From: Candidatus Poseidoniaceae archaeon
GTDB lineage: Archaea; Thermoplasmatota; Poseidoniia; Poseidoniales; Poseidoniaceae
Length of the DNA stretch: 56,867 nt
Reading direction: 5' to 3'
NCBI GenBank assembly: GCA_949373095.1
Contig: CASIBY010000016.1
Location: 1-56,867 of the forward strand
Both the position numbers and the translations under genes were made by a program. Of the stretch, positions 32,527-42,935 are shown in pieces (position 1 is the first letter of the stretch; each line of letters begins with the position of its first letter). The notes under the pieces are model-generated. The model ran no database searches, was not told the origin of the DNA, and saw only the letters and a program-made list of their open reading frames with translations.

Positions 32527-35500
32527 GGTTTCTCCCCCCTGCCGAACCGTCATAAGGGCTTGGTTCAGCTATCTTCAGTTGCCTAAAGAAGCGGTCCATT
32601 CTGTCTTCAAGGGGTTCACTGGGTTCCGCCACGTCCCCATCGCCAAGTTCTGAACGCAGGGATGCGAGCCGACCGCTTGGGGATGCATCGACCGGTTCAG
32701 GGGCATCAAACACCTCGATAGTACTCGGCAACACCTGATCCTCAATGGAACTTCCTCTACCATTGCAACAGCGGGTTGACTTATCTCGAGGCTGATGTCT
32801 TCCTCTTGCTTCAACAACTTCGATATCATCGGATGAAGAGGTTGAGGGGTTGCTGCTGATGTTGAGCAGGTGCTGGCTGTTGAGCTGCTTACGGCTCGGA
32901 CCTCATCAACCCGCTTCTCCTGCGGTCGTATCAGTCCCACCAAACCAAGCCAAGGCAAGAACCACAGCGGCGATCCCAACAATCCACCCGGCATCACTTG
33001 ACGTGACACGCTGAGGATGTTTTCCGGTTGGTAATAAATCGATTTTGAATCGTCATCAGGGTCGTCATCAATGTCATACGGCGTACTGCACAGGCAATGG
33101 TGGCCGTCAGTTTGTCATCCTTACTCAAAACTCCAGGGTCTTCGATGAAAAAGATCGGAGCGAAATCGGAATTTGCGACATCGACTACGTATTCAATTGA
33201 CCATCCACTCTCCGCTTCAACAGTAAGACGGCAGACCGATGTGGTCCAGCAATTCGTATCCAACTCCGACTGATACCTACAGTGATGGAACCCTCGCTGC
33301 TGAACGAACTGATTCCAACGTTCCAGCCGCTTTCCCGGGCCGTTACTGCTTGGTCAATTTGAGCTTAGTGTCCGACCGTACTGGTCCAGGACCACAAAAG
33401 AAATCACAAACTCTCCTGGAGCAGGGTCCCAATTGTCCAGGGACATGTCGATGCTCCGGTTGCCCGCCAGCATGGGACGAACCAAGCAGTGTCATCGAGA
33501 GGCAATCAGTTCCCCATCCGAGGTGATGGCAGTGAATGACCGCTCGCAAATCTTCATCCTCCCCAGCGATGAGTTCACACGTGCCGATCTCTCCATCCAG
33601 ATGGCTCAGTCCCTAGGTTCACGTCAGGGCCTGGACAGGTCCAGTATACACATGCTAGCCGAAGCATCTGGATAGGTTCGGGCTACAATGTAGATTGAAA
33701 GAGTCCCCTCCGTACTACTGTTTGAATATTCAATGTTAATCTCTCCAGATGTCGTTGGTTGAATGAATGAGAGAATGCCTTGATTCTCTTGTATGTCCAA
33801 ACTGGACGTGTAATCCCAATCTCCGGTACTATGCCCATAGAGGGATAACGAGCGTTCAACACCAATGTAGGCGTCTATCACAGGAGATTGTGAGAAGGAA
33901 ACAATGGACTGTTCAATTTCTATGTCGTGTGTTGTTGTTCCAAGGAGAGGGTGGTCTACATGAAGCGCAACCAAGAAACGCTGGCCATTCCATTCTGATG
34001 CAGGGAATAGGTTGAGAGGGACTCCTTTAATCTCGTTTGGTGCGAGTACAAGTTGTTGACCCTGTTGGGTAGTCCACCCTTCAGGAAGTCCACTTACACT
34101 AAATGAGAGTAAGGCAATATCGTTTCCATTATTTTCAACCCACGCCGTGGGGTATCCTCCTTCTTCAGAAATCATCCATGAACTTCTGTGGTCAACGGTC
34201 ATGTTTGGTGCAGCCCCAATACGAACGGGAACTTCCTCAATGACGAGACCTGCTAAATTATCGTCTGATATCCGGATTGAAATCATGCCCACTTCCCCTG
34301 CGACTGCGTCTGCTGGAGGTTTGACGAATACCACCAACGTGTCAGTGCCATACGGGGATATCTCTGAATGGTCATCAGGGAGAGTGATGTTCCAACCTGC
34401 TGTTGCTTTACTGAAATATGGAACTTCAAATCCGTTGCCTAGATGCTCCAATTTCAACGTCATGTTCTGGCCAGCTGGGTCAATTTCGAGTTGAGCATCG
34501 GTTAGGTTGAGTTTCCAACCTGATGTTTGTTCAACCGTTAGCGTAACATTGGTATGGCCAAGAGCATAGCCGTTGGAGGTATGCAGGATCATCACCGTTG
34601 CTTCAGTTCCCTGCCATGCCTCATCAGGGACATGAATAGTGACACTTCCGTTTGTAGACTGATTGATTTCAACAATCCCACTTGTTGAGGGAAGTGCAGA
34701 CCATACGGTGTCGTCTGAGCCAATATGCTGGACAAACAAGAGAGGCTCAAGAGTGAGGGTGTCTGGTGCATTCCCAAGATTAATTCCGCTCAAATTGATG
34801 GCAATTTCATCTCCGGGATATACGCTGAGGTTTTCTGAGCCACTGTTGTTGACGCTCCATTCTCGGCTTGGTGCCGCTTGAATCAGAATTGAGGTTGAAT
34901 GAACGATTTCTTCTCCTCCAAGGGATTTCCATGAGAATTCCAACACAAAGGGCACTTGCGCTGGGATTTCTTGTGATAAGGATACATCAACTCGACCTAC
35001 ACCTGTTGACCTTGCACCAAGCGTTGATTCGTAGTGATTGTCGTCGTCCCCGAAATATGTGAAATTGACATCAGGAGTGATGGATTCTTGATGGATTCGG
35101 GTCTCGGCAGTGAGGCGGAATGTATCTTCTCCATTTCCCGGATTTTCAAGATAAAGAAGGAACATATGTTCCTGAGTTACATTAAGAGAGAGAATCCCTC
35201 CCTCCTCAGAAGGAAGTGGCTCAAGGATTGAAACGTTAGAACGGAATACCTGGAGAACCTGCAACGTTATGTTGATTTCGAGAAGGCTATCATCATCATC
35301 ATCTTCAATGAATGAATGCCGTTGTGGTTCAGCATTTGGCGGGAGGTAAAGGGTTAGAAGACCGCCAATCGCATCTCCACTGGTTCCTGTGGCCTCTAGG
35401 AAGGTTCCGTTGATGCTCCAGTCCCCATTAGCGGACCACTGCCATTCGGATTGGAGCATTTGGGCTTGAGCCATATTCCATTGGATCATTCCCGAATCAG

Positions 35501-38372
35501 GAATATTGCCTTCAAGTTGCCACGATAAGGTAGCATTAGGAAGGGACCGGTGGTGCGAGGGGTTTGCCGAAATTTTTACTGCGCTGAAGCTAACTTCGAG
35601 CGATTCACAAAGTGTATCTTCTCCGCTACCGAGGCAAAGTGTGAGTGTTGTTTCTGTTTGAGACCCCCAAGATGCACTAGTTGGTGTGTTTAGATGGGCA
35701 AACAACTCTCGGGACTCACCTGGTTGAAGTGTAATCGAAAACAATTCGTTTCCGTTTGCATCATGGAGTGAGGGAGAACCACCCCATGAAGGAGCGGTCC
35801 ATTGGAGCGAAGTGGTGGTTTCTGGAGCGTTCCCTAAATTCTCGACCATGAACCAAGCCTTCGCTACGGTATTTGGTCTTCCTTGGCCCATTGTTTCATT
35901 CACTCCTGACGGGCCGGCTAAATCCAAACCTCGTGTTCTGAATACTTCAACGGGAAGACGGTATGTGGAATTAATTGTTGAATCACTGTCAAGTCGGAGA
36001 GTTAGGTCCACGTATCCTGACTCATCCCCCAATGCAGTAGAAGGTAGCGAGGCGTCAAAAGAAACGGTATACGGCTCGTCAGGAATAAGTTCGGGGTTGA
36101 GATTTTGCCCGTTATTTGGGGTGAATGACCACCCAGTCGGGAGCGAACTCGTGTCGTAGTCGAGTGTCCATGATGCTGTTTGCGACCCTATGGATGTCAG
36201 TTCAATCTCTATGGTTTGTGATGTTCCTGGATTAATTCTGGGTGTAGTAAGTGGGCCGTCGATTCTAGCAACATAGGGTTCAACAACCGTGTAGGTCATT
36301 GTTTCTATGTTGTTATCTTCCCTATGCTCACTGATGTTTCCATTGAGGTCAAGGACGAGTTTAAATTCGTGAACGCCTAATTCTGCTACGAATTGAGCTG
36401 TAAACGTAAGAGGTCCACCTTCTCCGGATGGTGACACTGGTTCACTATTTGTGAATCGCACCCTCTCCATCTCAACGCCATTTTGATAAAGTGCGGCGTC
36501 TAAATCGTCCTCTGCTTCTCCAGTTCCAATGTTCGAGAATTGGCCAGTTACGGTGACGGTATCACCCGGGTCGGCTTGAGCAGGAGTGAAGGAGATTCCT
36601 CGGTTATCTGCTGATGGGGCAAAGTCGGGAGCACGGTGTGATACCAGCATGTCCCCGTAAAGGAGGTCAATGTGGCCGTCTCCATCAACATCTCCAGCGG
36701 CTGGCGCTGCCCAGGTTCGGTGAGGCATGGTGAGGGAAGTGGACCATTCATCATTGATGTCTGCTGAGGCACCAGTATCTCCATCAAAAGCCCACAGTCT
36801 GCGACCGAAGGCTACAACAATTTCCTCCACGCCTTCATCATCTATGTTCATACTAATCGGTGGGGATACCCCGATTTCGTCATTGTCATTTCCACTACCT
36901 CGTTGGAGGTCTCTTGTCCACTCAAGGACAGGGTTTTCGCTACTGATATCTGTACATCCAACCATTCCCTTACGGTTGAAACTAATCGTTGATTCCGAAT
37001 ACCAGGTGACCCAACATAGACGATCAGCAATATCATCTTCGTCAGTATCAAGTGGAAGTGGTTGGGCGTCTGCATAACCATTTTGTGCTCGGAAGTTGAA
37101 CAATTCTTCAGTCGAAGTGATTTCCATCCCGATAAAACGAGCACCGCTACCAGAGGTTCTGCCGTTAGCATCGGTTGGGACGGTGAGGATCATCTCCGGG
37201 GCAGCATCCGCATCCAATTGGGTTATGACTGGACCTGGGAGGCGTAATCGCGGTGCGTCAGAATCGGAGTCTGTTCCTTGAACGGCGACACGTTCCCAAT
37301 CAAGAGAGCCTGTTTCACCGTCGATCTGCCAAATCCACATATTGCCGGATGTTTCATCAATCGTTGTCAACAACACGGAGGTGGTGGAATCATCAAGTTG
37401 AGCCCACACAGGGTCAGAAGGATGGGTTCCTCTGTCAAGTGTGACGCTCCAAACGGCTTCTGATGGTTGAGATACTGTGAGTGTGTATGCCTGTACTTTT
37501 GCGACTGGATTGTTTTCTGGGTCATCAACAACAGCAAGAATTAATTCCGGCGTTCCATCGAGCTGTAAATCTGCGAGAAGCGGTTGTGTGACCGCTTTGT
37601 GGTCACTGTTTGATGTCGCAAAGTGTGGCGACGGGGACCCAATTCGGACATCTGGATCACTGTAAGACCACAAAAGTTCGTTTGAGTGACCCGAGGTTTG
37701 CCAGTTGGATTCCGTACATGTTAAACGGGGCGACCATACATCAATACCCAAAGTACCGCTTGTGTCGTATACTACAATAATTTCCTGTAAGCCATCGCCA
37801 TCAATATCTGTAATAATTGGAGTCGACCGGATGGCTTCAGTAGTCCCTAGGCTTACTTTCCAAGCAATTTTTGCATCGTTACCACTGATAATATTCAGGA
37901 AACTCTCTCGGACCCCTCCGGTAATAGTACTAGAGACCATGACGGGGGAAAGTGTACCGATTCCACATCGTTCTTGGGCAGCTTCAGTCGCAGTAATACT
38001 TTGTGAAAAGTCGCCAAGGACAGAACCATAGGCATCACTACCATCTTCTTCGCCTGGAAACACCTGCCAGTTTACTACGGGGTCAACAAGGCTAGCAAGT
38101 TCCGTCACGTCAGAGACATTCCCTTCTCCGGGGCCACCTTCAGGACTGTGGGTCGGCATGGAAAAGTTGTGGGTTGGAGTGTGGCCGTATTGACTCCATG
38201 GCTGTTCGTATGGATCCCATGGTTCCCCAGCCGAGGATGGTATCACTTCGTGCAATTCACGAAGCGAATGATGATTCAAGGCTGGTGAGATGACAACTGT
38301 TAGCATCAACAATGCCATCAGCAAACTCGCCCTTGCTGGGGCGTTTGCCGGACCTTGGCTCGCTGACATCAT
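32480..38372 (-). CDS. Giant FG-GAP/CARDB surface protein, C-terminus frame-broken
   Basis: The intact part (33624-38372, 1582 residues) starts with a signal peptide (SLLMALLMLTVVISPAL). Residues ~150-600 hold FG-GAP/VCBS-like beta-propeller repeats with calcium-type loops (DIDGDGLQEIIVVYD, GDVDGDGHIDLLYGD). A CARDB domain (TVTGQFSNIGTGEAEDD) and many COG1361-like beta repeats follow. The open frame ends at 33624 without a membrane anchor. Coding-like fragments continue in shifted frames: GEFVISFVVLDQYGRTLSS near 33400, a membrane helix AGWIVGIAAVVLALAWFG near 32950-33000, and an acidic cytosolic tail (VFDAPEPVDASPSGRLASLR) to about 32480. So the real protein is near 1950 residues, anchored, and probably adhesive. 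The end position is approximate. Confidence 0.78.
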
Positions 38373-38456
38373 ATCTAACCGCCTTCGGGGGGTTGTTATG
38401 GGTTATGGCTCCTTGAACTGCTAAAACCCCTTTTACTGAATGTTTTAAGGATGCCA

Positions 38457-38591
38457 TCAAAGAGTGGATTGATTCATCGTGAGCAACGAGGTTCCTGCCG
38501 CTTGAATTAAATAGGGGTCGTCGGTGGACAGAATGACTTCGGTCGCTTTCTCTCCTGAGGTAACCCCGGTGAAGGACGGATTAGTCTTCAT
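38457..38591 (-). CDS. Possible small protein (44 residues)
   Basis: A short minus-strand frame in the 270-base gap between two divergent genes: MKTNPSFTGVTSGEKATEV then ILSTDDPYLIQAAGTSLL, ending MNQSTL. Codon choice looks like the neighbours. The frame opens further upstream (TEVQKKTEA), so the start is unsure. A weak GGAAG lies before the ATG. It would face the rpo7 promoter region. No family recognised. Confidence 0.35.
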   Translation of the reverse strand: MKTNPSFTGVTSGEKATEVILSTDDPYLIQAAGTSLLTMNQSTL

Positions 38592-38642
38592 GGCTTCCGT
38601 CTTTTTCTGTACCTCAGTGGAGTTCCACAACAGGTGAAAAAA

Positions 38643-39209
38643 ATGTACAAAGTAGTAACCAAAGAAGACACCATCCGTATTCCTGCAGAATACATGCGAA
38701 AAGGCCAATCTTTGGACCAACACATAGATCGCCTCTCAATGAGTGCCTTTGAGGGTCGTTTTGACGAACAAAATCGCTTTATTCTCGTTACAAACAACCA
38801 CAAGACCATCGGTCGAGGGCGTATCATTCACGGTGACGGAGCAATCTATCAACGGGTTCAATTTGACGCTGTTCTATTCTGCATGGACGATTATGAAGTT
38901 GTTGAGGGAGCAGTTTCTGAAATCAATGAATTCGGAGCATTCGTCCGTATTGGTCCAATGGAAGCACTTCTCCACAAGTCTCAGATTATGGAAGATACAG
39001 TGGAAGCAAACATCGGCAAGGGAATGATTGAAGGGCGAAAAACTGGAAAACAAATCGGTGTTGGATCATTCGTCCGTGCCCGAATTGTGTCCTTGTCGCC
39101 AGATACCTCTGACCCTCGACGCTCCAAGATTGGATTGACCAGTAAGCAACCCGGTCTGGGATGCCCTGAATGGAAGAAGATCGACAAGAACAACGAAGGA
39201 AGTGATTGA
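38643..39209 (+). CDS. rpo7: DNA-directed RNA polymerase subunit Rpo7 (E')
   Basis: Half of the Rpo4/Rpo7 stalk of archaeal RNA polymerase, equivalent to eukaryotic Rpb7. The N-terminus MYKVVTKEDTIRIPAEYM and the DGAIYQRVQFDAVLFCMDDYEVVEG tip (shown here in part) lead into an S1/OB fold with GAVSEINEFGAFVRIGPME. I chose ATG at 38643 because an AGGTGA ribosome site sits seven bases upstream; a GTG at 38634 overlaps that site. The length of 188 residues is normal. It heads the operon with spt4, rps24e and rps27ae, the standard archaeal order. Confidence 0.96.
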   Translation: MYKVVTKEDTIRIPAEYMRKGQSLDQHIDRLSMSAFEGRFDEQNRFILVTNNHKTIGRGRIIHGDGAIYQRVQFDAVLFCMDDYEVVEGAVSEINEFGAFVRIGPMEALLHKSQIMEDTVEANIGKGMIEGRKTGKQIGVGSFVRARIVSLSPDTSDPRRSKIGLTSKQPGLGCPEWKKIDKNNEGSD

Positions 39210-39210
39210 T

Positions 39211-39414
39211 GTGGCTAAGAATCCATTTGCATGCGGCGAATGCCATCTTGTCCTTGGGGACGGAATTGACCAGTGCCCACGTCACCCCTCCGCACAAGTA
39301 TCCTCCGATTGGACTGGATACGTCATAATCATGCAACCAGGACGCTCGGAAATAGCCAAGCGTTTGAAGGTTGAATTGCCGGGCCGATATGCTCTCAAAG
39401 TCAACATCCGATGA
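39211..39414 (+). CDS. spt4: Transcription elongation factor Spt4
   Basis: Zinc-binding partner of Spt5 in processive transcription. The ribbon is CGEC (N-terminal pair) and CPRH (second pair, with His in place of the last Cys). YVIIMQPGRSEIAKRL is the family's beta-strand and dimer region. I chose GTG at 39211 (MAKNPFACGEC), the normal family start, with GAAGGAAG upstream; an earlier GTG at 39202 would overlap rpo7. The product is 67 residues. It lies between rpo7 and rps24e, as in other archaea. Confidence 0.93.
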   Translation: MAKNPFACGECHLVLGDGIDQCPRHPSAQVSSDWTGYVIIMQPGRSEIAKRLKVELPGRYALKVNIR

Positions 39415-39424
39415 GGTGAACACC

Positions 39425-39748
39425 ATGAACATTAACGAAAGAATAGAAAACAAACTCCTAAACCGAATTGAAATCTCCTTTAGCTGGAAACACGAAGGGA
39501 AAACAACTCCATCTCGGAAGGATATTATGGATTTGGTTCGTACACTCGAGCCGGGTTCAAACCCTGAATGGATCGTCGTCAAAGATTGTGAAACTCGCTA
39601 CGGGCAACCATTGACCATTGGGACCGCCTACATTTACAACTCGCAAGAAGCAATGGCCGTAGAGCCAAGTTACATTGACAAGCGTCATGAACCATTTCGC
39701 TCTGGCTCCTCAAAATCTGATAAATCCTCTGACGGGGGTGGACAGTGA
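39425..39748 (+). CDS. rps24e: 30S ribosomal protein S24e
   Basis: Archaeal/eukaryotic small-subunit protein. Typical stretches are [22 protein letters not shown] at the N-terminus (in part) and [20 protein letters not shown] later. I chose ATG at 39425 after a GAGGTGA site; an earlier frame opening at 39371 lies inside spt4. The length of 107 residues fits. It overlaps the rps27ae start (TGATG). Confidence 0.95.
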   Translation: MNINERIENKLLNRIEISFSWKHEGKTTPSRKDIMDLVRTLEPGSNPEWIVVKDCETRYGQPLTIGTAYIYNSQEAMAVEPSYIDKRHEPFRSGSSKSDKSSDGGGQ

Positions 39749-39915
39749 TGGGAGACGGTCCTAAGGCCACTGCCAAGTGGTCAAAGTACAAGGTCGAAGA
39801 CGGCAAGCTTGTTCGTGCTGAACATTGCCCTGAATGTGGACCTGGTGTTTTCCTTGCTCATCACAACGACCGAAAATCGTGTGGTCGTTGCGGCTACACA
39901 GTCAAAAATGAGTGA
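39748..39915 (+). CDS. rps27ae: 30S ribosomal protein S27ae
   Basis: A 55-residue zinc-ribbon ribosomal protein, too short for most gene callers. It reads [20 protein letters not shown], then the ribbon [14 protein letters not shown] and SCGRCGYT. The two Cys-X2-Cys pairs are the expected zinc ligands. Its ATG overlaps the rps24e stop by one base, so it is translationally coupled. It closes the rpo7 operon. Confidence 0.95.
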   Translation: MGDGPKATAKWSKYKVEDGKLVRAEHCPECGPGVFLAHHNDRKSCGRCGYTVKNE

Positions 39916-39920
39916 ACGCT

Positions 39921-40889
39921 TCACTCTTCTTCAGTGATAACTGGAACCAGTCCCTCAAAAGGACTGTTTTCCCATGATCCATCGTTGAATAGAATCAAGG
40001 CTCCACCTTTTACTGGTTCAATGTGAACGGGGATTTCGTCCCACTGATGACGTTCGTTACGAGTTGCAGTGATGAGTAGTTCCTCACGCCAACCCGCTAT
40101 TCTCCACCCTTCTAATGTTGGGTCCCACGATGCAAACTGAACCGGTCCGTTGAGTTTGAGTGTTCTAAAAAGCGTTCCTTCATGGACCCAAGTGAGTTCA
40201 CCACCCGTGGAACATATGAGTTCATGCAGCCCATGTTTGAAATGATGCTCAAGCGGAGCTTCGGGGCCAACTGCAATAAATTCCTCAAGCAAACCTCCGG
40301 TTGTTAACGAACGACGCTGTATTCGCCCTCCCCGTGATGTGATGGTGAAGGTATCTTCATCGAGATGAAGGGCGATGGTTTCAGAATTCCTTGGGCGTTT
40401 CTTTGGATAGTTCCATGTTGGTTCAGCCATCCTCCATAATTCGTCAGCTTCAGGCGTGAGTCCATAGATTCCTTTCCTCCACAAGGAAAAAACCAGAGTA
40501 TCTCCTTTTGCTCCAAGGGCTAGGGGTTCTGAATTGAGAATGTGCGACCAAATGTTTCCAGCAGGGTGCTTCGCTTGCTCAACAGTTCCTGTGGTTCTCA
40601 ATTCTGCTCGCGGAGGTCCGTCTTTAGGTTCAGAATCTAGGGGTATGCATCCCATTCGCGCCATCATGAGTTCACCATCAATCCATGTGCCGTAGAGCCT
40701 GTTGTTTAGAACGGCAGAATTACTAATTTTCATCGGAAATGGTGTTGCATGAGGGTAGCGGGGTTTCAGCTCATTCCCCAAGAGAAGAACCTCTCCATCC
40801 ATTCCTAATACCATTAATCCTCCATCGTATGCGTGTACCCGTGATGGGAGGAATGGAATTGCTGGAGGCAGCCCTTCGTCCATAGCCAT
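39921..40889 (-). CDS. Putative beta-propeller protein of unknown function
   Basis: A 322-residue soluble protein without signal peptide. Repeated short strands with Gly-Gly or Asp-Gly turns (GGLMVLGMDGEVLLLGN, GDTLVFSLWRKGIYGL, DEDTFTITSRGGRIQRRSL, ICSTGGELTWVHEG) suggest a PQQ- or WD-like propeller. No catalytic motif is visible. It ends six bases from the S27ae stop (convergent) and its start is divergent from dtdA, 69 bases apart. Confidence 0.6.
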   Translation of the reverse strand: MAMDEGLPPAIPFLPSRVHAYDGGLMVLGMDGEVLLLGNELKPRYPHATPFPMKISNSAVLNNRLYGTWIDGELMMARMGCIPLDSEPKDGPPRAELRTTGTVEQAKHPAGNIWSHILNSEPLALGAKGDTLVFSLWRKGIYGLTPEADELWRMAEPTWNYPKKRPRNSETIALHLDEDTFTITSRGGRIQRRSLTTGGLLEEFIAVGPEAPLEHHFKHGLHELICSTGGELTWVHEGTLFRTLKLNGPVQFASWDPTLEGWRIAGWREELLITATRNERHQWDEIPVHIEPVKGGALILFNDGSWENSPFEGLVPVITEEE

Positions 40890-40958
40890 AAGTTGAGCCT
40901 TTCATATGTGAAACCTTGTCCTCGGTGGGGTCAAATGTAGGTACTGGTTGCGACTTGT

Positions 40959-41918
40959 ATGGGCGCCGAACATATTGCTCTCATTATCATCAACTGCTCT
41001 GATGTTGCGAGTCTCAATCAAGGTGAAGCCTTGAGAGAAATGGGGGCTTGGGATGATGGTCCAACTGTTGAGGGTCATCGTTCCTTTGCCTCCGCTGATG
41101 TGCGCATGTGGTACCTTCCTGAAGGTGTCCTCAGTCAGAATTATCTCGACCGACGTTGGTTTGAGGCAACAGGCGAATCTGTAAAAGAAGCGATATTTCC
41201 ATCACGACATTCTGCTGCGAGTGGTCAAGCCTCGTTGACATTGCATCCGATTGGAATACCACACTTACCTCTTGGAGAATTGGGTCCATATGGTGGGATT
41301 GGGGGTCACGCACCACCTCCAAACAGTCGTCTTGCTGGATGGTGGAGAATGCTTCAACAACGATGGTCTGACAGCCCTGAACTTTCAAATTTTGATCTTT
41401 CACTGGAGGTGACGCATCATGGGCCCTATCTTGACGCTCCCTCTCTCTTCATTGAAGTAGGTTCAACTGAAGCAACCTGGGGGCATATGGGGGCTGCTCA
41501 ACTACTTGCGACCATCGTTCACGACGGATTGTTTGATCCATCTATGAACATCTCTTGGGACGAATCTTTGCACCGTGATTCCTTAGTCCTCGTTACTCTT
41601 GGTGGAGGCCATTATGCTCCTCGTGCAAATGTTTTGGCTGGTTATGAGGGAGTTTGGCTCGGGCACATGCTTGCAACATACGCACTACCGTTTGTAGAGC
41701 GGGACGGTCTGCCAGGAGGTACTTGGGCTCAGTCTATTGAAGAAGCGATTCGTTCAACTAAACAGGCTTTCCCAGGTGGGTCAATTGCAGTTTACATGGA
41801 TAAGAAGGCGTTTAAGGGGTGGCAGAGGCAAGCCATCCGTGATTATTTGTCTTCCAACAACCTACCGCTTATGACATCGAAAACCTTCATGGCTGCCATG
41901 GGCATCATTGAGAATTGA
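40959..41918 (+). CDS. dtdA: D-aminoacyl-tRNA deacylase, archaeal/plant GEK1 type
   Basis: Hydrolyses D-amino acids mischarged on tRNA, a zinc-dependent quality-control step. Conserved segments are FPSRHSAASGQASLTLHPIG, THHGPYLDAPSLFIEVGSTE and VTLGGGHYAPR, all with family histidines likely to bind metal. At 319 residues the length is a little long for the family (~280). The start ATG at 40959 gives MGAEHIALIIINCSDVASLN; upstream codons are open only briefly. Divergent from the propeller gene and followed by proline dehydrogenase. Confidence 0.94.
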   Translation: MGAEHIALIIINCSDVASLNQGEALREMGAWDDGPTVEGHRSFASADVRMWYLPEGVLSQNYLDRRWFEATGESVKEAIFPSRHSAASGQASLTLHPIGIPHLPLGELGPYGGIGGHAPPPNSRLAGWWRMLQQRWSDSPELSNFDLSLEVTHHGPYLDAPSLFIEVGSTEATWGHMGAAQLLATIVHDGLFDPSMNISWDESLHRDSLVLVTLGGGHYAPRANVLAGYEGVWLGHMLATYALPFVERDGLPGGTWAQSIEEAIRSTKQAFPGGSIAVYMDKKAFKGWQRQAIRDYLSSNNLPLMTSKTFMAAMGIIEN

Positions 41919-41957
41919 ACACAAAGGGTCAAAGGGCGCCGTTAAGGAGGAAGATGC

Positions 41958-42935
41958 ATGGTGGGCTTGGTATCTCGCACAATTGTCGGTGCGACCGTTA
42001 GAATGCCCAAGTGGTTTGTTCGTTGGGTCAGCCGCCGGTACGTTGCAGGCCCAAAACTATCTGATGCGGTTGAAATCATGAAGCGTCTTTCTGGAGAAGG
42101 AACTTGTTTCACAATTGATGTATTAGGAGAAGAAATTACTTCAATGGATGAGGCTCAATTCTTTTATGATGAATATGTCCGTGTTATCGAAGCAATTCAT
42201 GGCGGGCAATTTGATGCAAACCTTAGCATAAAGCCAACTGCCTTTGGACTTCTTATTGATCGAGATAAAGGAATGGACAACATTCGGAAACTTGTTGAAC
42301 TGGCATCCAAGACTGATATGTTCGTGCGACTTGATATGGAAGACCACCGAGTCACAACTGATACCGTCCAAGTTGTCAAAGACTTACATTCTGAGGGATT
42401 GACGAACGTTGGGACCGTTATTCAAGGACGCCTTTTTCGTTCTCTTGCGGATATCTCCGATTTAGAACAGGAACTTGGTCCAATGGCTGATTATCGTATT
42501 TGTAAAGGGATTTACTTGGAACCTGAAGACATTTCATTTACTCAATACAAAGATATTGTTGACGCTACAAACAGTTGTATCGACCGAATGCTTGATGCTG
42601 GCGCTTACGTAGCCATTGCGAGTCATGATATTCCAATTCTTGAATATTCCAAATCAGCACTTGAATCGTTTGGAATGGGTCCCGGGAAAGAAGATCCGCG
42701 CCCAAACGCCGGACATAGCCGCCATCAAAAAGGGCCTGGGTATGAATTTCAGATGCTTCTTGGGGTGCGTGGGCCTTTGAGGAGGAAACTTGCAAGTCAA
42801 GGTCATCGAACACGTATCTACATTCCCTACGGTGAAAAATGGTACGAATATAGTATTCGGCGACTCAAAGAAAATCCAACGATTGGAACACAAGTTGCAA
42901 AGGCTTTTTTGATGCCATGGACGAATCGCCCATAA
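41958..42935 (+). CDS. Proline dehydrogenase (FAD-dependent)
   Basis: Oxidises proline to pyrroline-5-carboxylate. The family's TIM-barrel core is visible: VRLDMEDHRVTTDTV, ICKGIYLEPEDI, VAIASHDIP, and the C-terminal signature GYEFQMLLGVRGPLRR followed by IYIPYGEKWYEYSIRRLKEN, which carries the conserved Arg residues that hold proline. A strong AAGGAGGAAG site precedes ATG 41958. The length of 325 residues fits the short stand-alone form. No pyrroline-5-carboxylate dehydrogenase lies nearby, so the second step must be encoded elsewhere. Confidence 0.94.
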   Translation: MVGLVSRTIVGATVRMPKWFVRWVSRRYVAGPKLSDAVEIMKRLSGEGTCFTIDVLGEEITSMDEAQFFYDEYVRVIEAIHGGQFDANLSIKPTAFGLLIDRDKGMDNIRKLVELASKTDMFVRLDMEDHRVTTDTVQVVKDLHSEGLTNVGTVIQGRLFRSLADISDLEQELGPMADYRICKGIYLEPEDISFTQYKDIVDATNSCIDRMLDAGAYVAIASHDIPILEYSKSALESFGMGPGKEDPRPNAGHSRHQKGPGYEFQMLLGVRGPLRRKLASQGHRTRIYIPYGEKWYEYSIRRLKENPTIGTQVAKAFLMPWTNRP

